NCBI RefSeq assembly: GCF_003991905.1
Contig: NZ_RSCL01000011.1
Location: 293,955-357,954, forward strand
From: Dulcicalothrix desertica PCC 7102
GTDB taxonomy: Bacteria > Cyanobacteriota > Cyanobacteriia > Cyanobacteriales > Nostocaceae
Length of the DNA: 64,000 nt
Direction: 5' to 3'
Shown here: in pieces, positions 35,451 to 43,873 of the stretch
Layout: each line of letters opens with the position of its first letter
How positions within the stretch are numbered: the first letter of the stretch is position 1
Made by a program: the position numbers and the translations under genes
The notes under the pieces: generated by a model
The model's database searches: none
Seen by the model: the letters and a program-made list of their open reading frames with translations, nothing else
Told to the model about the DNA's origin: nothing

Positions 35451-37940
35451 ATGAATAGTTACTGGTACTTGTCTGGTTTGATAGTGATGGCTCCTTTGGC
35501 TGCAACAGCGCAAGTTGTGCCCGATAATACAACGGGAAGCCAGGTGATACAGAATATTCAAATTAATAATGTTCTAAGCGATAGAATTGACGCTGGACAA
35601 CAACGCGGTAACAATTTATTTCATAGCTTCAGTGAATTCAACATTAACAGTGGGCGCGGTATTTATTTTACTAATCCGACAAATGTTACTAATATTTTCA
35701 CACGGGTAACAGGAAGCAATGCGTCTAATATCAATGGTGTGTTAGGTGTATTAGGTAATGCAAATCTATTCTTTATGAATCCTAATGGTGTTGTTTTTGG
35801 AACTGGCGCCAAGTTAGATGTAAAAGGTTCTTTTATTGGTACAACTGCTAGTAGTATCAATTTTGGGGATGGCGCCGTATTTTCTACATCACCAACATTA
35901 CACAGCGAGGTGCTTACAGTTAGTATACCCGTGGGATTAGGTTTTGGAAGTAGTCCAGCACCTATCCAAGTTCTGGGAACTGGTCATAATTTAACAACTA
36001 CAGACATTACTTTTGCACCATATCTTCAACTCATTGCTAAGACAGGGTTACAGGTACAGTCAGGAAAAACTCTGGCTTTAGTTGGTGGTGATATTAACTT
36101 AGATGGTGGTATTCTTACTACTGCTGGTGGAAATATTGAACTAGGCAGTGTTGGCGCCCAAAGCCAAGTAGGTTTAAATTCTACCACTCAAGGATTTAAA
36201 CTAGATTATAGTCAGGCGCCAAGCTTACAGAATATTCAACTTTCAAACAAAGCGCTTATAAATTTATCGGGACTTAACACAGGCTCTGTACAATTACAGG
36301 GAAATCAAATTAGTATACGCGAAGGTGCAAATATTTGGAGCCAAAATCGCGGTATTAAACCAGCGGGAGATATAAATGTTAACGCGACGCTATTAGAGGT
36401 AAATGGCACTACCCCTGATGAAAAATTGCGAAGCGGTATCGTTAGCGAAACTGTTGGACTCGGAGCAAGTGGAAATATTACTATTTCAACTTCAGGGTTA
36501 ACCATGCAAAATGGAGGGGCAGTTACGGCTAGAACTTATACTCCTGCTCCTAGCGGCAATCTTACTGTTAATGCCAGTGAGTTTATTACTTTAGCTGGGT
36601 TATCTCCAAAAACAAATGTGTTTAATGTTCTTGGTACTAACACTCTATTCGGAACTAAGCTTGAAGAAAAACCAATTACAACAGCAAAGGGAGGAGATGT
36701 AACTGTATCAACACGGCGCCTGTCTATCAAAGATGCCTCGTATTTATATGCTATTTCATTAGGTGATAGCCAGAGTGGGAATGTGAATATTAATGCCGAC
36801 ACAACCGAAATAATTGGTGGTTCTGAAAAAGTTGCTGGTTTAGATGGTTACTTAGCTAGCACAATTTCAACTGTTGCTTATCGTCGTGGTGATGCGGGTA
36901 ACATCAAGCTTGATACACGCACGCTTAATATTCAAGCAGGAGCAATGATATCCACTTCCAATTTAGGCACTAATAATGCAGGCAATATCACAATCAATGC
37001 CAAAGAATCCATCGAGATGGCAGGTACGTTGTCATCTGATGGCAAACCCTTGTTTATAAGTAATATTAGTTCGACCATTGGCTCACCGAGTCGTGATATT
37101 CAAAGCATTTCTACTTACCGTGCATTGGGAGATGCTGGTAGCGTTACAATTAATACCCCTTCCTTGAAGATTAGTAAGTATGCGGGTGTGAGCGTTGGAA
37201 ATTTTGGAAATGTTGGAGGAGCTGGTACACTTACAATTAATGCTAACTCTCTACAATTGAGTGATATGTCAAGTATTGGTGCTTCTAGCGTCTCTGGTAG
37301 AGAAGGTAATATTACTTTAAACGCAAATAATCTTGAAATGCGGCGCCAAAGTCAAATCACAACAAATGCCCGTGGAACAGGTAACGGTGGCAATATTAAT
37401 ATAGATGCAAATACGATTATTCAGCTAGAAAACAGTGATATCACTGCAAATGCAATTCAAGGGAAAGGTGGAAATATAAGTATTAATACTCAAGGTATTT
37501 TTAGCTCACCAGATAGTTTGAGAACTGCGACGGGAAGCATCAACGGGGAAGTTAGAATTACAACTCCAAATATTAAACAAGATAATTCTCTCAAAGAACA
37601 ATCGAGTGCAATTATCAATACTGAACGAGTAATCGCAAGTAGCTGTTTTGCAAATCGTAATACACAACAAGCTAGTTTTGTTACAACTGGTAACGGGGGT
37701 TTACCACAGGCGCCAAGTAATGATAATGAATTAGCTTTTGGACTAATACAAGTTCGTCCAGTTAATAGTCCTGTTCAAAATACCCAAAATACCCAAGTTA
37801 ATTCTAATTGGAAACACGGCGACAACATACAAGAAGCAACACAGCTTGTAAAAACCAGTGACGGAAGACTTGTGTTAGCAAATAATCTTGGTTCTTATTT
37901 AGCGTCTACAAGTGATTTGGTTTGTACAAAAAGCATGTAG
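35451..37940 (+). CDS. Filamentous haemagglutinin N-terminal (TPS) domain exoprotein
   Basis: An 829-residue protein with a signal peptide (MNSYWYLSGLIVMAPLAATA). The two-partner-secretion domain covers about residues 20-140 (QQRGNNLFHSFSEFNINSGR, INGVLGVLGNANLFFMNPNGVVFG, including the NPNGV motif). The rest is a right-handed beta-helix of about 20-residue turns rich in N, G, T and I (GNITINAKESIEMAG, GGNINIDANTIIQLENSDITANA). It ends in a Cys-containing C-terminal region (VIASSCFANRNTQQ). Such proteins cross the outer membrane through a TpsB barrel; no TpsB is encoded nearby. The likely role is adhesion or surface interaction. The stop codon overlaps the first base pairs of a palindrome. 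Confidence 0.88.
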   Translation: MNSYWYLSGLIVMAPLAATAQVVPDNTTGSQVIQNIQINNVLSDRIDAGQQRGNNLFHSFSEFNINSGRGIYFTNPTNVTNIFTRVTGSNASNINGVLGVLGNANLFFMNPNGVVFGTGAKLDVKGSFIGTTASSINFGDGAVFSTSPTLHSEVLTVSIPVGLGFGSSPAPIQVLGTGHNLTTTDITFAPYLQLIAKTGLQVQSGKTLALVGGDINLDGGILTTAGGNIELGSVGAQSQVGLNSTTQGFKLDYSQAPSLQNIQLSNKALINLSGLNTGSVQLQGNQISIREGANIWSQNRGIKPAGDINVNATLLEVNGTTPDEKLRSGIVSETVGLGASGNITISTSGLTMQNGGAVTARTYTPAPSGNLTVNASEFITLAGLSPKTNVFNVLGTNTLFGTKLEEKPITTAKGGDVTVSTRRLSIKDASYLYAISLGDSQSGNVNINADTTEIIGGSEKVAGLDGYLASTISTVAYRRGDAGNIKLDTRTLNIQAGAMISTSNLGTNNAGNITINAKESIEMAGTLSSDGKPLFISNISSTIGSPSRDIQSISTYRALGDAGSVTINTPSLKISKYAGVSVGNFGNVGGAGTLTINANSLQLSDMSSIGASSVSGREGNITLNANNLEMRRQSQITTNARGTGNGGNINIDANTIIQLENSDITANAIQGKGGNISINTQGIFSSPDSLRTATGSINGEVRITTPNIKQDNSLKEQSSAIINTERVIASSCFANRNTQQASFVTTGNGGLPQAPSNDNELAFGLIQVRPVNSPVQNTQNTQVNSNWKHGDNIQEATQLVKTSDGRLVLANNLGSYLASTSDLVCTKSM

Positions 37941-37962
37941 AGACGTTACATGTAACGTCTCT
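37939..37962. repeat. Second copy of the GAGACGTTACATGTAACGTCTC palindrome
   Basis: Identical to 2115-2138. It starts inside the TAG stop codon of the haemagglutinin gene (37938-37940), so the repeat has supplied, or sits precisely on, the end of the reading frame. It is a probable terminator hairpin. Confidence 0.85.
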
Positions 37963-38013
37963 GTATGTGTTCATGGAACACCCAATATGCTGTATTTCTA
38001 GGCGCCAATCCAA

Positions 38014-38376
38014 TTATTCGATATTCTGCTCGAAAAGTCTCACTTCTCCTGCGTCATTAATCAACGTGACGGAACCTGAAGCCAAAGATTTTAGTATATT
38101 GCTAATTTGAGAGATTAACGGTAGCAGAGAGTCTGGACGTGTACTATAAACATTTAGAACTATAATTCGCAACGTAAGACCATGAAGATTCTGTTGATAC
38201 GGCAAGTTCTTATCAGCTGTAATAAAAACATCAAAGGGATGTGCTTGTGCCAGAGCTAAAAGTTCTCGGTCTTTTACGCCGCGCCAGCCCATCTCCTCAA
38301 CATTTTTAACGAAATATCCTGCATCTGCAAGTGGTTTCTTTAGTTTCTTGCTTAATAAATTTTCATCAAATAGAAT
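38014..38376 (-). CDS. DUF5615 PIN-like toxin without a standard start codon
   Basis: The frame encodes a DUF5615 (PIN-like nuclease) protein: FILFDENLLSKKLKKPLADA, then NVEEMGWRGVKDRELLALAQ, FDVFITADKNLPYQQN and LRIIVLNVYSTRPDSLLP. Conserved Asp residues in LFDEN, VKDREL and TADKNL match the family's acidic site. The frame is open from an upstream TGA at 38407-38409, but before the internal ATG at 38292 it has no ATG, GTG or TTG. Starting there would lose the first catalytic Asp. I mark ATT 38376-38374 as a possible start by coupling to the upstream gene, whose TGA (38368-38366) overlaps. Alternatively the start has mutated and the toxin is dead. Confidence 0.6.
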   Translation of the reverse strand: MLFDENLLSKKLKKPLADAGYFVKNVEEMGWRGVKDRELLALAQAHPFDVFITADKNLPYQQNLHGLTLRIIVLNVYSTRPDSLLPLISQISNILKSLASGSVTLINDAGEVRLFEQNIE

Positions 38377-38632
38377 GAATACGAGTTGTCCGCTCCTGAT
38401 CCAACATCATTTTTGCAATCACCTCTAAAGTGAGTAAAGCCTGACTCTTTAAGTGCGGGAAATCTTCTAAAAACTCAGATAAGCCCGCTTCACCTTCGAG
38501 GTAGTCAAAAAATGTTTGTAATGGAACTCGTGTCCCAACGAATACCGGAACTCCACTCATAATCTCTGGATCAGAGTGAATAATTTCTCGGTCACGCAAA
38601 TAAGATTGAATGTCTATTGTACTTTTATTCAT
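38366..38632 (-). CDS. DUF433 antitoxin-like protein
   Basis: An 88-residue protein from the ATG giving MNKSTIDIQSYLRDREIIHS; another ATG 12 bp upstream is possible. DUF433 proteins have a winged/three-helix DNA-binding fold (HSDPEIMSGVPVFVGTRVPL, FFDYLEGEAGLSEFLEDFPH, ALLTLEVIAKMML) and serve as the antitoxin partner of DUF5615 PIN-like toxins. The stop lies inside the start region of the downstream DUF5615 gene. It is likely to repress its own operon. Confidence 0.82.
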   Translation of the reverse strand: MNKSTIDIQSYLRDREIIHSDPEIMSGVPVFVGTRVPLQTFFDYLEGEAGLSEFLEDFPHLKSQALLTLEVIAKMMLDQERTTRIHSI

Positions 38633-38644
38633 ACCTAATGGCAT

Positions 38645-38981
38645 TAAGGAGTTATATTTTTATTAATCGGTAATTTACAGCCTAACGTCAAATTAAAATT
38701 TATTGATGGCTGAAGAGATAATGCCTCATTTTACACATATTTTGATGACCCAAGCCACAGTTACTTTTGGGATTTTTACAATTTCTGCTCAGACTGCTAC
38801 ATGATTCGCAACTTCCCTTAGTAGTATCACGTCTCAAATGCTTGGGCTTCTTGGGTTAGATTTTACCAAGCCTTTTTGCACATGACGTTAAAAGTCGGAT
38901 ATATAACTGCGGATAGTTACAAAACAGAATAAATATTGCTACAATTTGTAAAGTAAATTAAAAAACTTTATATTATCTATA
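38645..38981. other. 337-bp divergent intergenic region
   Basis: The region lies between the DUF433 gene (minus) and the SDR gene (plus). It contains only short open stretches, the longest being 32 codons at 38706, which I do not regard as a gene. An A+T-rich stretch (about 38930-38980) precedes the SDR ATG and probably holds its promoter. Confidence 0.5.
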
Positions 38982-39758
38982 ATGACAACAGCTTTAATTA
39001 CTGGTGCTTCTGGCGGGATTGGTAAAGCTTTTGCTGAGGAACTCGCTGCTCGTAACAACAATTTAGTACTTGTCGCGCGCTCTGAAGAGAAGCTTCATCA
39101 GTTAGCATCAGAGTTGCAAGCTAAACATCATATTGAAATTGATGTTATCGTCAAAGACTTAGCTGAACCTGGTTCTACGGCACATGTCTTTGATTATACA
39201 AGAAACCAAGGAATTACAATTGATACGCTAATCAATAACGCTGGTTTTGGAGACTATGGAGATTTTGCCGAGCGTGATGGTGAACGGCAAATTCAAATGA
39301 TTCAATTAAATGTGCTAGCGCTTGTTGATTTAACACATAAATATTTACCCTTAATGCGGCAGCGACGCAGCGGTAATATTATCAATATTGCATCAATAGC
39401 AGCGTTTCAAGCGATACCTTATATGTCAGTATATGCCGCGAGTAAAGCTTTTGTACTAAGCTTTAGCGAGTCGTTATGGGCAGAAAATCGCGCGCTTGGT
39501 GTACGTGTTCTGTGTGTTTGTCCTGGCCCAATAGACACAAACTTTTTCACTGCGGCAAAATTTCCACCTACCATTGCGGCAAAAAATACTCAAATTACTA
39601 AAGTTGAGACAGTTGTTCGAGATACTCTCCAAGGTTTAGAAAGAGGTGAATCGGTGGTTGTGAGTGGTGGTTTAACTAGTCATTTGATACCAAAGCTATC
39701 ACGACTTGTACCACGTAGAACTTTGGTGAGTGTGTTAGAGAAGCAGTTTAAAGCTTAG
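38982..39758 (+). CDS. Short-chain dehydrogenase/reductase (DltE/YqjQ-like)
   Basis: A 258-residue classical SDR. It has the nucleotide-binding TGASGGIGKAFAEELA, NNAG in LINNAGFGDYGDF, the catalytic Ser in INIASIAAF, and Tyr/Lys in YAASKAF. The Arg after LVLVA suggests NADPH preference. The C-terminal substrate lid is short. The substrate cannot be deduced. It sits alone, convergent with the PAP2 phosphatase gene 37 bp away. Confidence 0.9.
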   Translation: MTTALITGASGGIGKAFAEELAARNNNLVLVARSEEKLHQLASELQAKHHIEIDVIVKDLAEPGSTAHVFDYTRNQGITIDTLINNAGFGDYGDFAERDGERQIQMIQLNVLALVDLTHKYLPLMRQRRSGNIINIASIAAFQAIPYMSVYAASKAFVLSFSESLWAENRALGVRVLCVCPGPIDTNFFTAAKFPPTIAAKNTQITKVETVVRDTLQGLERGESVVVSGGLTSHLIPKLSRLVPRRTLVSVLEKQFKA

Positions 39759-39795
39759 TGTTCTGGATTTTATTTAGAATTTTATTTGGATTTTA

Positions 39796-40491
39796 TTAAT
39801 TATATTGCCCTTGCCTTAATCTTTGTAATTTCAGCATGGTTAGACAGATGGTTAGCCATAAAAAACCAACTCCATAACCAGCTATTATATCTGTAGACCA
39901 GTGAACACCCAAGTACAAACGGCTTAAACCAATGGTGCCTATTAAAATCACTGCTATAAAATAAATAATTTTAGAATATTTAGGGTAATGAGTTGCCAGT
40001 AGATAAGCTATGGAGCCATACAGTACCATTGAGCCTAGTGCATGACCACTTGGAAAACTATAAGATGTTTCTACAATTAATTGTTTCCACAGTTGTGGAC
40101 GAACTTTAGAGAAAAATAGCTTTAATCCTGTATTTAAAATAAATGCACCCAAGCAAGTTAATACAAATATCATTGCCTCTAATCTATAACGGCGCCATAA
40201 AAGCGTTAAAGTAGTTACCCCAGCAAGAATTACAACTACAGTTGGATTTCCTAATTGGGTTATAAATAACATTAAATTATCAAGACTGGGGTTCGCGTAG
40301 GAGTGTATCCATAATAATATAGATTTATCGAACGCGAAAGATTCTTGTTCTAAAACTTCTTCAGCTAGCTTTGCTAAAACGAATAAAATTAGTAAACAAA
40401 CAGCTAATCCACCAATGCCAAGGGCGCCTATTAAGGTAATTAATTTTGGGTGTATATAACGTAACCAAAATCTAGAAATTTTTTGAAGCAT
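39796..40491 (-). CDS. PAP2-family membrane phosphatase
   Basis: A 231-residue integral membrane protein with about six membrane helices and all three PAP2 motifs: KLFFSKVRP, SFPSGHALGSM and SRLYLGVHWSTDIIAGY. The catalytic His residues lie in PSGH and in SRxxxxxHxxxD. The active site would face the periplasm. Family substrates include phosphatidic acid, undecaprenyl pyrophosphate and phosphatidylglycerophosphate; which applies here is unknown. A palindrome starts 9 bp upstream of the start codon, in the leader. Confidence 0.88.
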   Translation of the reverse strand: MLQKISRFWLRYIHPKLITLIGALGIGGLAVCLLILFVLAKLAEEVLEQESFAFDKSILLWIHSYANPSLDNLMLFITQLGNPTVVVILAGVTTLTLLWRRYRLEAMIFVLTCLGAFILNTGLKLFFSKVRPQLWKQLIVETSYSFPSGHALGSMVLYGSIAYLLATHYPKYSKIIYFIAVILIGTIGLSRLYLGVHWSTDIIAGYGVGFLWLTICLTMLKLQRLRQGQYN

Positions 40492-40499
40492 AGGTTTTG

Positions 40500-40521
40500 G
40501 AGACTGTACATGTACAGTCTC
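40500..40521. repeat. 22-bp palindrome (GAGACTGTACATGTACAGTCTC family)
   Basis: A perfect palindrome centred on TGTACATGTACA with the same GAGAC/GTCTC ends as 2115-2138. It lies between the cyclophilin stop (40540) and the PAP2 start (40491), both on the minus strand, so it could terminate the cyclophilin message or regulate PAP2. Confidence 0.8.
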
Positions 40522-40539
40522 TACATTTGGTTGTTAAAA

Positions 40540-41280
40540 TTACGGTGCCTTTTTCAGGTTTTCTATTCCTTTGACTACTGTTGCCGTTTGAATTTTGTCT
40601 CCTTGTTTGATTTTGTCTACTACGTTCATTCCTTTGGTGACGTATCCGAACACTGCGTAGTTACCGTCTAAAAATGCTAGGTCTGTTAGAGCAAAATAAA
40701 ATTGTGATGATGCGGAGTTTGCTTCACTGGAACGTGCCATTGCTACTGCACCACGCTTATGACGTAATGTTGGCGGTTTTGAAATTCCCGCACTTTCTAA
40801 AGTTTGACCGTATATAGGTTGTTTAGCGCCTGTAGGTTTTATTTCTAAAGGAACATAACGAGCTTTCTTTGTTGCTGGGTCTATCCATGAACCTGTTCCT
40901 AGCCTTTCTGCCGGAAATTTGCGGTCTTTGCTTTGTGGATCTCCACCTTGCACTACAAATGGTTGTGGTTCTCTAACTACCCGATGAAATACTAGTCCGT
41001 CGTATACTTTTCTTTGCACTAAATCTACAAAGTTACCTGCACTAATTGGAGCATTGGTACCATCTAATTCAATGGTGATGGGTTGGTTGTTGACTTTTAT
41101 TACTACAGTTGCTTTGCCATTGAGTCGTGGTAGGTTTTTAATTTGAGATGGAGCAGGCGCCTGAGCTATTTCTATATTACCTGCTGTGACTGGTGGCTGA
41201 ATTACGTTATATGTTGTCAGCGAGAGCGTAATTATGGCAGCAATTCTGCCTACTTGGATGTAGAAATTTTTATCGAGCAT
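40540..41280 (-). CDS. Cyclophilin-type peptidyl-prolyl cis-trans isomerase
   Basis: A 246-residue protein with an N-terminal hydrophobic segment (VGRIAAIITLSLTTYNVI) that acts as signal or anchor, then a Pro-rich linker and a cyclophilin domain: ISAGNFVDLVQRKVYDGLVFHRVV (catalytic Arg), FVVQGGDPQSKDRKFP, and SSQFYFALTDLAFLDGNYAVFGYVTKGMNVVDKI. It catalyses proline isomerisation during folding, here in the thylakoid lumen or periplasm. It contains the inserts between the GGDP motif and the core that are typical of cyanobacterial and chloroplast lumenal cyclophilins. Confidence 0.9.
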   Translation of the reverse strand: MLDKNFYIQVGRIAAIITLSLTTYNVIQPPVTAGNIEIAQAPAPSQIKNLPRLNGKATVVIKVNNQPITIELDGTNAPISAGNFVDLVQRKVYDGLVFHRVVREPQPFVVQGGDPQSKDRKFPAERLGTGSWIDPATKKARYVPLEIKPTGAKQPIYGQTLESAGISKPPTLRHKRGAVAMARSSEANSASSQFYFALTDLAFLDGNYAVFGYVTKGMNVVDKIKQGDKIQTATVVKGIENLKKAP

Positions 41281-41303
41281 TTATTTGTTGTTTCTAGATG
41301 TAT

Positions 41304-41357
41304 GGTGGCCCGAAGCCCACCTTACTACTTACACTGGGTAAGTTGGGCGTTGCCCAA
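41304..41357. repeat. Two adjacent dispersed hairpins
   Basis: GGTGGCCCGAAGCCCACC (41304-41321) and TTGGGCGTTGCCCAA (41343-41357), separated by about 20 bp, lie between the PSII-S4 gene end and the cyclophilin start. The second is the GTTGGG...CCCAAC type common in cyanobacterial genomes. Either could terminate the PSII-S4 transcript. Confidence 0.65.
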
Positions 41358-41358
41358 C

Positions 41359-42138
41359 CTACACGTATCTTGTTAACTGTACGCGGTACCTATCTTTTTT
41401 TGTTACCGCAATTTCACCTATTTCTAGGCGCCCTTTGCCACGTATAGAAACTAAATCACCTGTTTTAAGTTGTGCGGAAGGACTAGTCGTGTCTTTCCAA
41501 TTTACGCGAACGTCACCTGAATCAATAAATTCAACCATTTTGCTGCGTGACATTCCAAATCCTGCGGATGCAACTGCATCTAGTCGTAGTGATGCTTCGA
41601 CGGTGGTAAGTTCTTTTTTCTTGGGTTCGCGGATTTTTAATTCACTTAATTCTATACGTCGTGTGTTAACGGGTACTGAGCGTACTTGTTTCAAATGTGT
41701 CTCTAGATAGTCCCCTAATTCAGGCACTACAATTACCTGGGCACCTCGTTCTCCTAAAACAATCACGTCACCTGTTTTGTCACGCACTATACCACAACCT
41801 AACATGGCGCCGAGAAAATCTCTGTGTGTTGCAGTATCAAATAAAAAATTACCTGCAATATCAAGCGCAACGAGTTCTACCTGTGACTCGTCTAAGGGAA
41901 GTTCCGAACGTGCTATGGCAAGTCGCTGACGTTCTGCTTGTGGATACCCACCCCAGGCAACTAAATGAATTTCTGTAAGACGACTAAAAGACCTTTGAAC
42001 TTCTGCCAACTCTGGAGGTGAAAGAAAATCTGTCATCACAACTTCCCAAGTTTTAATGGCTTTTTCCGCTTGGTCGATGACGCGGGCAACTTCATCTCTA
42101 TTTTCAACACCCTTCAAAAGTTCTTCTCGTGGCAGCAT
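41359..42138 (-). CDS. Photosystem II S4-domain protein
   Basis: A 259-residue protein that matches the conserved cyanobacterial/plastid PSII S4 family along its length: MLPREELLKGVENRDEVARV, MTDFLSPPELAEVQRSFSRL, then HLVAWGGYPQAERQRLAIAR and LGAMLGCGIVRDKTGDVIV. The C-terminal S4 RNA-binding domain is RLDAVASAGFGMSRSKMVEF...GDVRVNWKD. The name derives from co-occurrence with oxygenic photosynthesis; the molecular role (RNA or ribosome binding) is not well established. The stop codon lies next to a hairpin repeat. Confidence 0.92.
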   Translation of the reverse strand: MLPREELLKGVENRDEVARVIDQAEKAIKTWEVVMTDFLSPPELAEVQRSFSRLTEIHLVAWGGYPQAERQRLAIARSELPLDESQVELVALDIAGNFLFDTATHRDFLGAMLGCGIVRDKTGDVIVLGERGAQVIVVPELGDYLETHLKQVRSVPVNTRRIELSELKIREPKKKELTTVEASLRLDAVASAGFGMSRSKMVEFIDSGDVRVNWKDTTSPSAQLKTGDLVSIRGKGRLEIGEIAVTKKDRYRVQLTRYV

Positions 42139-42161
42139 GTGGATAAATAATGATATTTCTA

Positions 42162-42710
42162 CTAGCTATTTCTTGATTCTAACGTCAACTCCCACTTATA
42201 TACCTCTAACCCAAGCGTGTCTGTCCCTTTCATTTTTTCTACATTCTGCATTCCTAATTTTTCTAATACCCGAATTGAGGCAACATTATCTATAGGAGTA
42301 TGTGCAATAATTTTCTTTGCTGCTAGCTGTGTAAAGGCAAAGTCTATAAGCGCTTCCACTGCTTCGGTCGCGTAACCTTCATTACGATAAGCAGCTAAAA
42401 TTTCGTAACCTATTTCTAACGTCTCGTCGTCTGACTTTCCTTCAAACCCTAAATCTCCAACTAACGTAGAATCATCGGTACGAATTATTAACCATACTCC
42501 ATACCCTAACTGTGAAGGGTCAGATTTTAGTAGCTCTATATACTTCGGTAAAAAAGCTTGAACTTCTGTATTGTACCAATCGTCTGGTATATAAGCAGTT
42601 AAAAGTTTTTCTAGCAAAGGTTTGTCTTTTGCTAGAGTAGCTTGAGCTACTTCCAATGAACAAGGTAGTAGCTCAAGACGCTGTGTATCGATGTATAAAA
42701 TTTGTTCCAT
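42162..42710 (-). CDS. GNAT-family N-acetyltransferase (RimJ/RimL-like)
   Basis: A 182-residue acetyltransferase with the RimJ/L fold: an opening strand (IDTQRLELLPCSLEVAQATL), then GYGVWLIIRTDDSTLVGDLGFEG and the acetyl-CoA motif EILAAYRNEGYATEAVEALI, followed by IIAHTPIDNVASIRVLEKLGM. The substrate (protein N-terminus, amino acid or antibiotic) is unknown. It lies 23 bp upstream of PSII-S4 on the same strand and 8 bp downstream of the next gene, so these three are probably cotranscribed. Confidence 0.9.
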   Translation of the reverse strand: MEQILYIDTQRLELLPCSLEVAQATLAKDKPLLEKLLTAYIPDDWYNTEVQAFLPKYIELLKSDPSQLGYGVWLIIRTDDSTLVGDLGFEGKSDDETLEIGYEILAAYRNEGYATEAVEALIDFAFTQLAAKKIIAHTPIDNVASIRVLEKLGMQNVEKMKGTDTLGLEVYKWELTLESRNS

Positions 42711-42718
42711 CTAAATTA

Positions 42719-43225
42719 TTAAACAGTTGATGTATCAGCATAACCCTGAAGATTCTCAGGGTCAAACCGACGTAATATCCTAGTTGCTTCGCGGGTTTGA
42801 CTTTCTTGACCTTGAACTACAATTAGGTATTTTCCAGCATCAAGACGATTACGATATGGTAATGCATCACCACTACCTATAACCATCCCGACTCCTCCCC
42901 CTACAAAGATACTACCCAAGGCGCCACTGGCAGCACCTAGTAGTCCTCCAATAAGTTGATTACCAATTCTACCAGCCCAGGCAAAAGTATCTAAATCGGT
43001 AACTAGGTTAAATGTAACACCAGCAAAAAAACCGAATGGTATCAACCATATGGCCATAAATTTTGTTTGCTTCACCGCTTGCTCTTTAGGGTCAATTAAG
43101 CCAAACTCATCAGCAGTTTTGTAACCCCTGCCTAGGATAGTACTATTTATACCCTCTTTTTCTAATTCTAGGTAAGCAGCTTCGGCTTGAATACGGTCGG
43201 CTAATACAGCAACAAGGTAATTCAT
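42719..43225 (-). CDS. Conserved membrane protein with glycine-zipper
   Basis: A 168-residue protein. A ferredoxin-like N-terminal part (MNYLVAVLADRIQAEAAYLE, residues 1-50) is followed by two or three hydrophobic segments (FMAIWLIPFGFFAGVTFNLV; a Gly-zipper, IGGLLGAASGALGSIFVGGG) and a C-terminal strand LIVVQGQESQTREATRIL. The arrangement resembles general-stress/DUF1269-like small membrane proteins, but I cannot name a family with certainty. The stop lies 8 bp upstream of the GNAT start, suggesting an operon. Confidence 0.7.
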   Translation of the reverse strand: MNYLVAVLADRIQAEAAYLELEKEGINSTILGRGYKTADEFGLIDPKEQAVKQTKFMAIWLIPFGFFAGVTFNLVTDLDTFAWAGRIGNQLIGGLLGAASGALGSIFVGGGVGMVIGSGDALPYRNRLDAGKYLIVVQGQESQTREATRILRRFDPENLQGYADTSTV

Positions 43226-43327
43226 TGATTATAAAATTCGTTGTTTAATCAGATTTGCTCTCATTTAATAGCGTAGCAGCCTGAGAAACATCAAATGAAT
43301 ACCAAATAAATTGTAATCGATATGACT

Positions 43328-43705
43328 TCACTTTAATGAATCAAATGGTTCACAAAAATTATCGATGCCTTGCTTCATAACGTACATTAGAACAGGCGCC
43401 GCTAAAATGCTAGGGAATGTGGGCATAGTTCTAATATGTTGCATCATCTCTTGAATAGAACCATCTTGTAAGTTGCTACGAAATTCTTGCTGGCAAATCA
43501 CAGCACGCCATTTTCTAGCTAATGCATCTAACCATTCCGAGTTAGCACGCTCAGGCTGTTGTCCAACACGAATTGCCAATGTCATTGCAGCATCTTCTAA
43601 ATCTCCCTCACAGTCCTCAATCGCGTCGAGTGCTTTTAACGCAAGGGGGTCTTCTGAAAGTTGCGAGCGAAATTGAGCTATTTCTTTTAATGTAACTGTT
43701 GTCAT
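43328..43705 (-). CDS. Conserved hypothetical protein (125 aa)
   Basis: A soluble, mostly helical protein from the ATG giving MTTVTLKEIAQFRSQLSEDP; an ATG 30 bp upstream adds MVATLLIKNR. It contains ALDAIEDCEGDLEDAAMTLA, WLDALARKWRAVICQQEF and PSILAAPVLMYVMKQGIDNF. I recall similar short proteins in other cyanobacteria but no function. It precedes the glycine-zipper gene by about 100 bp on the same strand. Confidence 0.6.
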   Translation of the reverse strand: MTTVTLKEIAQFRSQLSEDPLALKALDAIEDCEGDLEDAAMTLAIRVGQQPERANSEWLDALARKWRAVICQQEFRSNLQDGSIQEMMQHIRTMPTFPSILAAPVLMYVMKQGIDNFCEPFDSLK

Positions 43706-43802
43706 GCGGTTTTTGATGAGCAAAGTAGCTACCATTCAGCAATGGTACGAGCTTTTTCGTTCATTGTAAAATTTTCTGCCCATTTTTACATCAAATCACA
43801 AA

Positions 43803-43848
43803 TGTAGAGACGCGATAAATCGCGTCTCTGATAAATCGCGTCTCTACA
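43803..43848. repeat. Nested GAGACGCGATAAATCGCGTCTC palindrome with internal duplication
   Basis: TGTAGAGACGCGATAAATCG opens an inverted repeat whose right arm, ATAAATCGCGTCTCT, occurs twice in tandem, so two alternative hairpins with the same left arm are possible. It is followed by TACAA and the tolC-type stop 25 bp further on. The same GAGACG edge occurs in the other palindromes of this window. Confidence 0.8.
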
Positions 43849-43873
43849 ATTCGGGAATAATTGTCTTGTTTCG

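Noticed and set aside
38706..38804. 32-codon ORF between DUF433 and SDR genes
   Set aside because: No ribosome binding site, no recognisable sequence, and length expected by chance.
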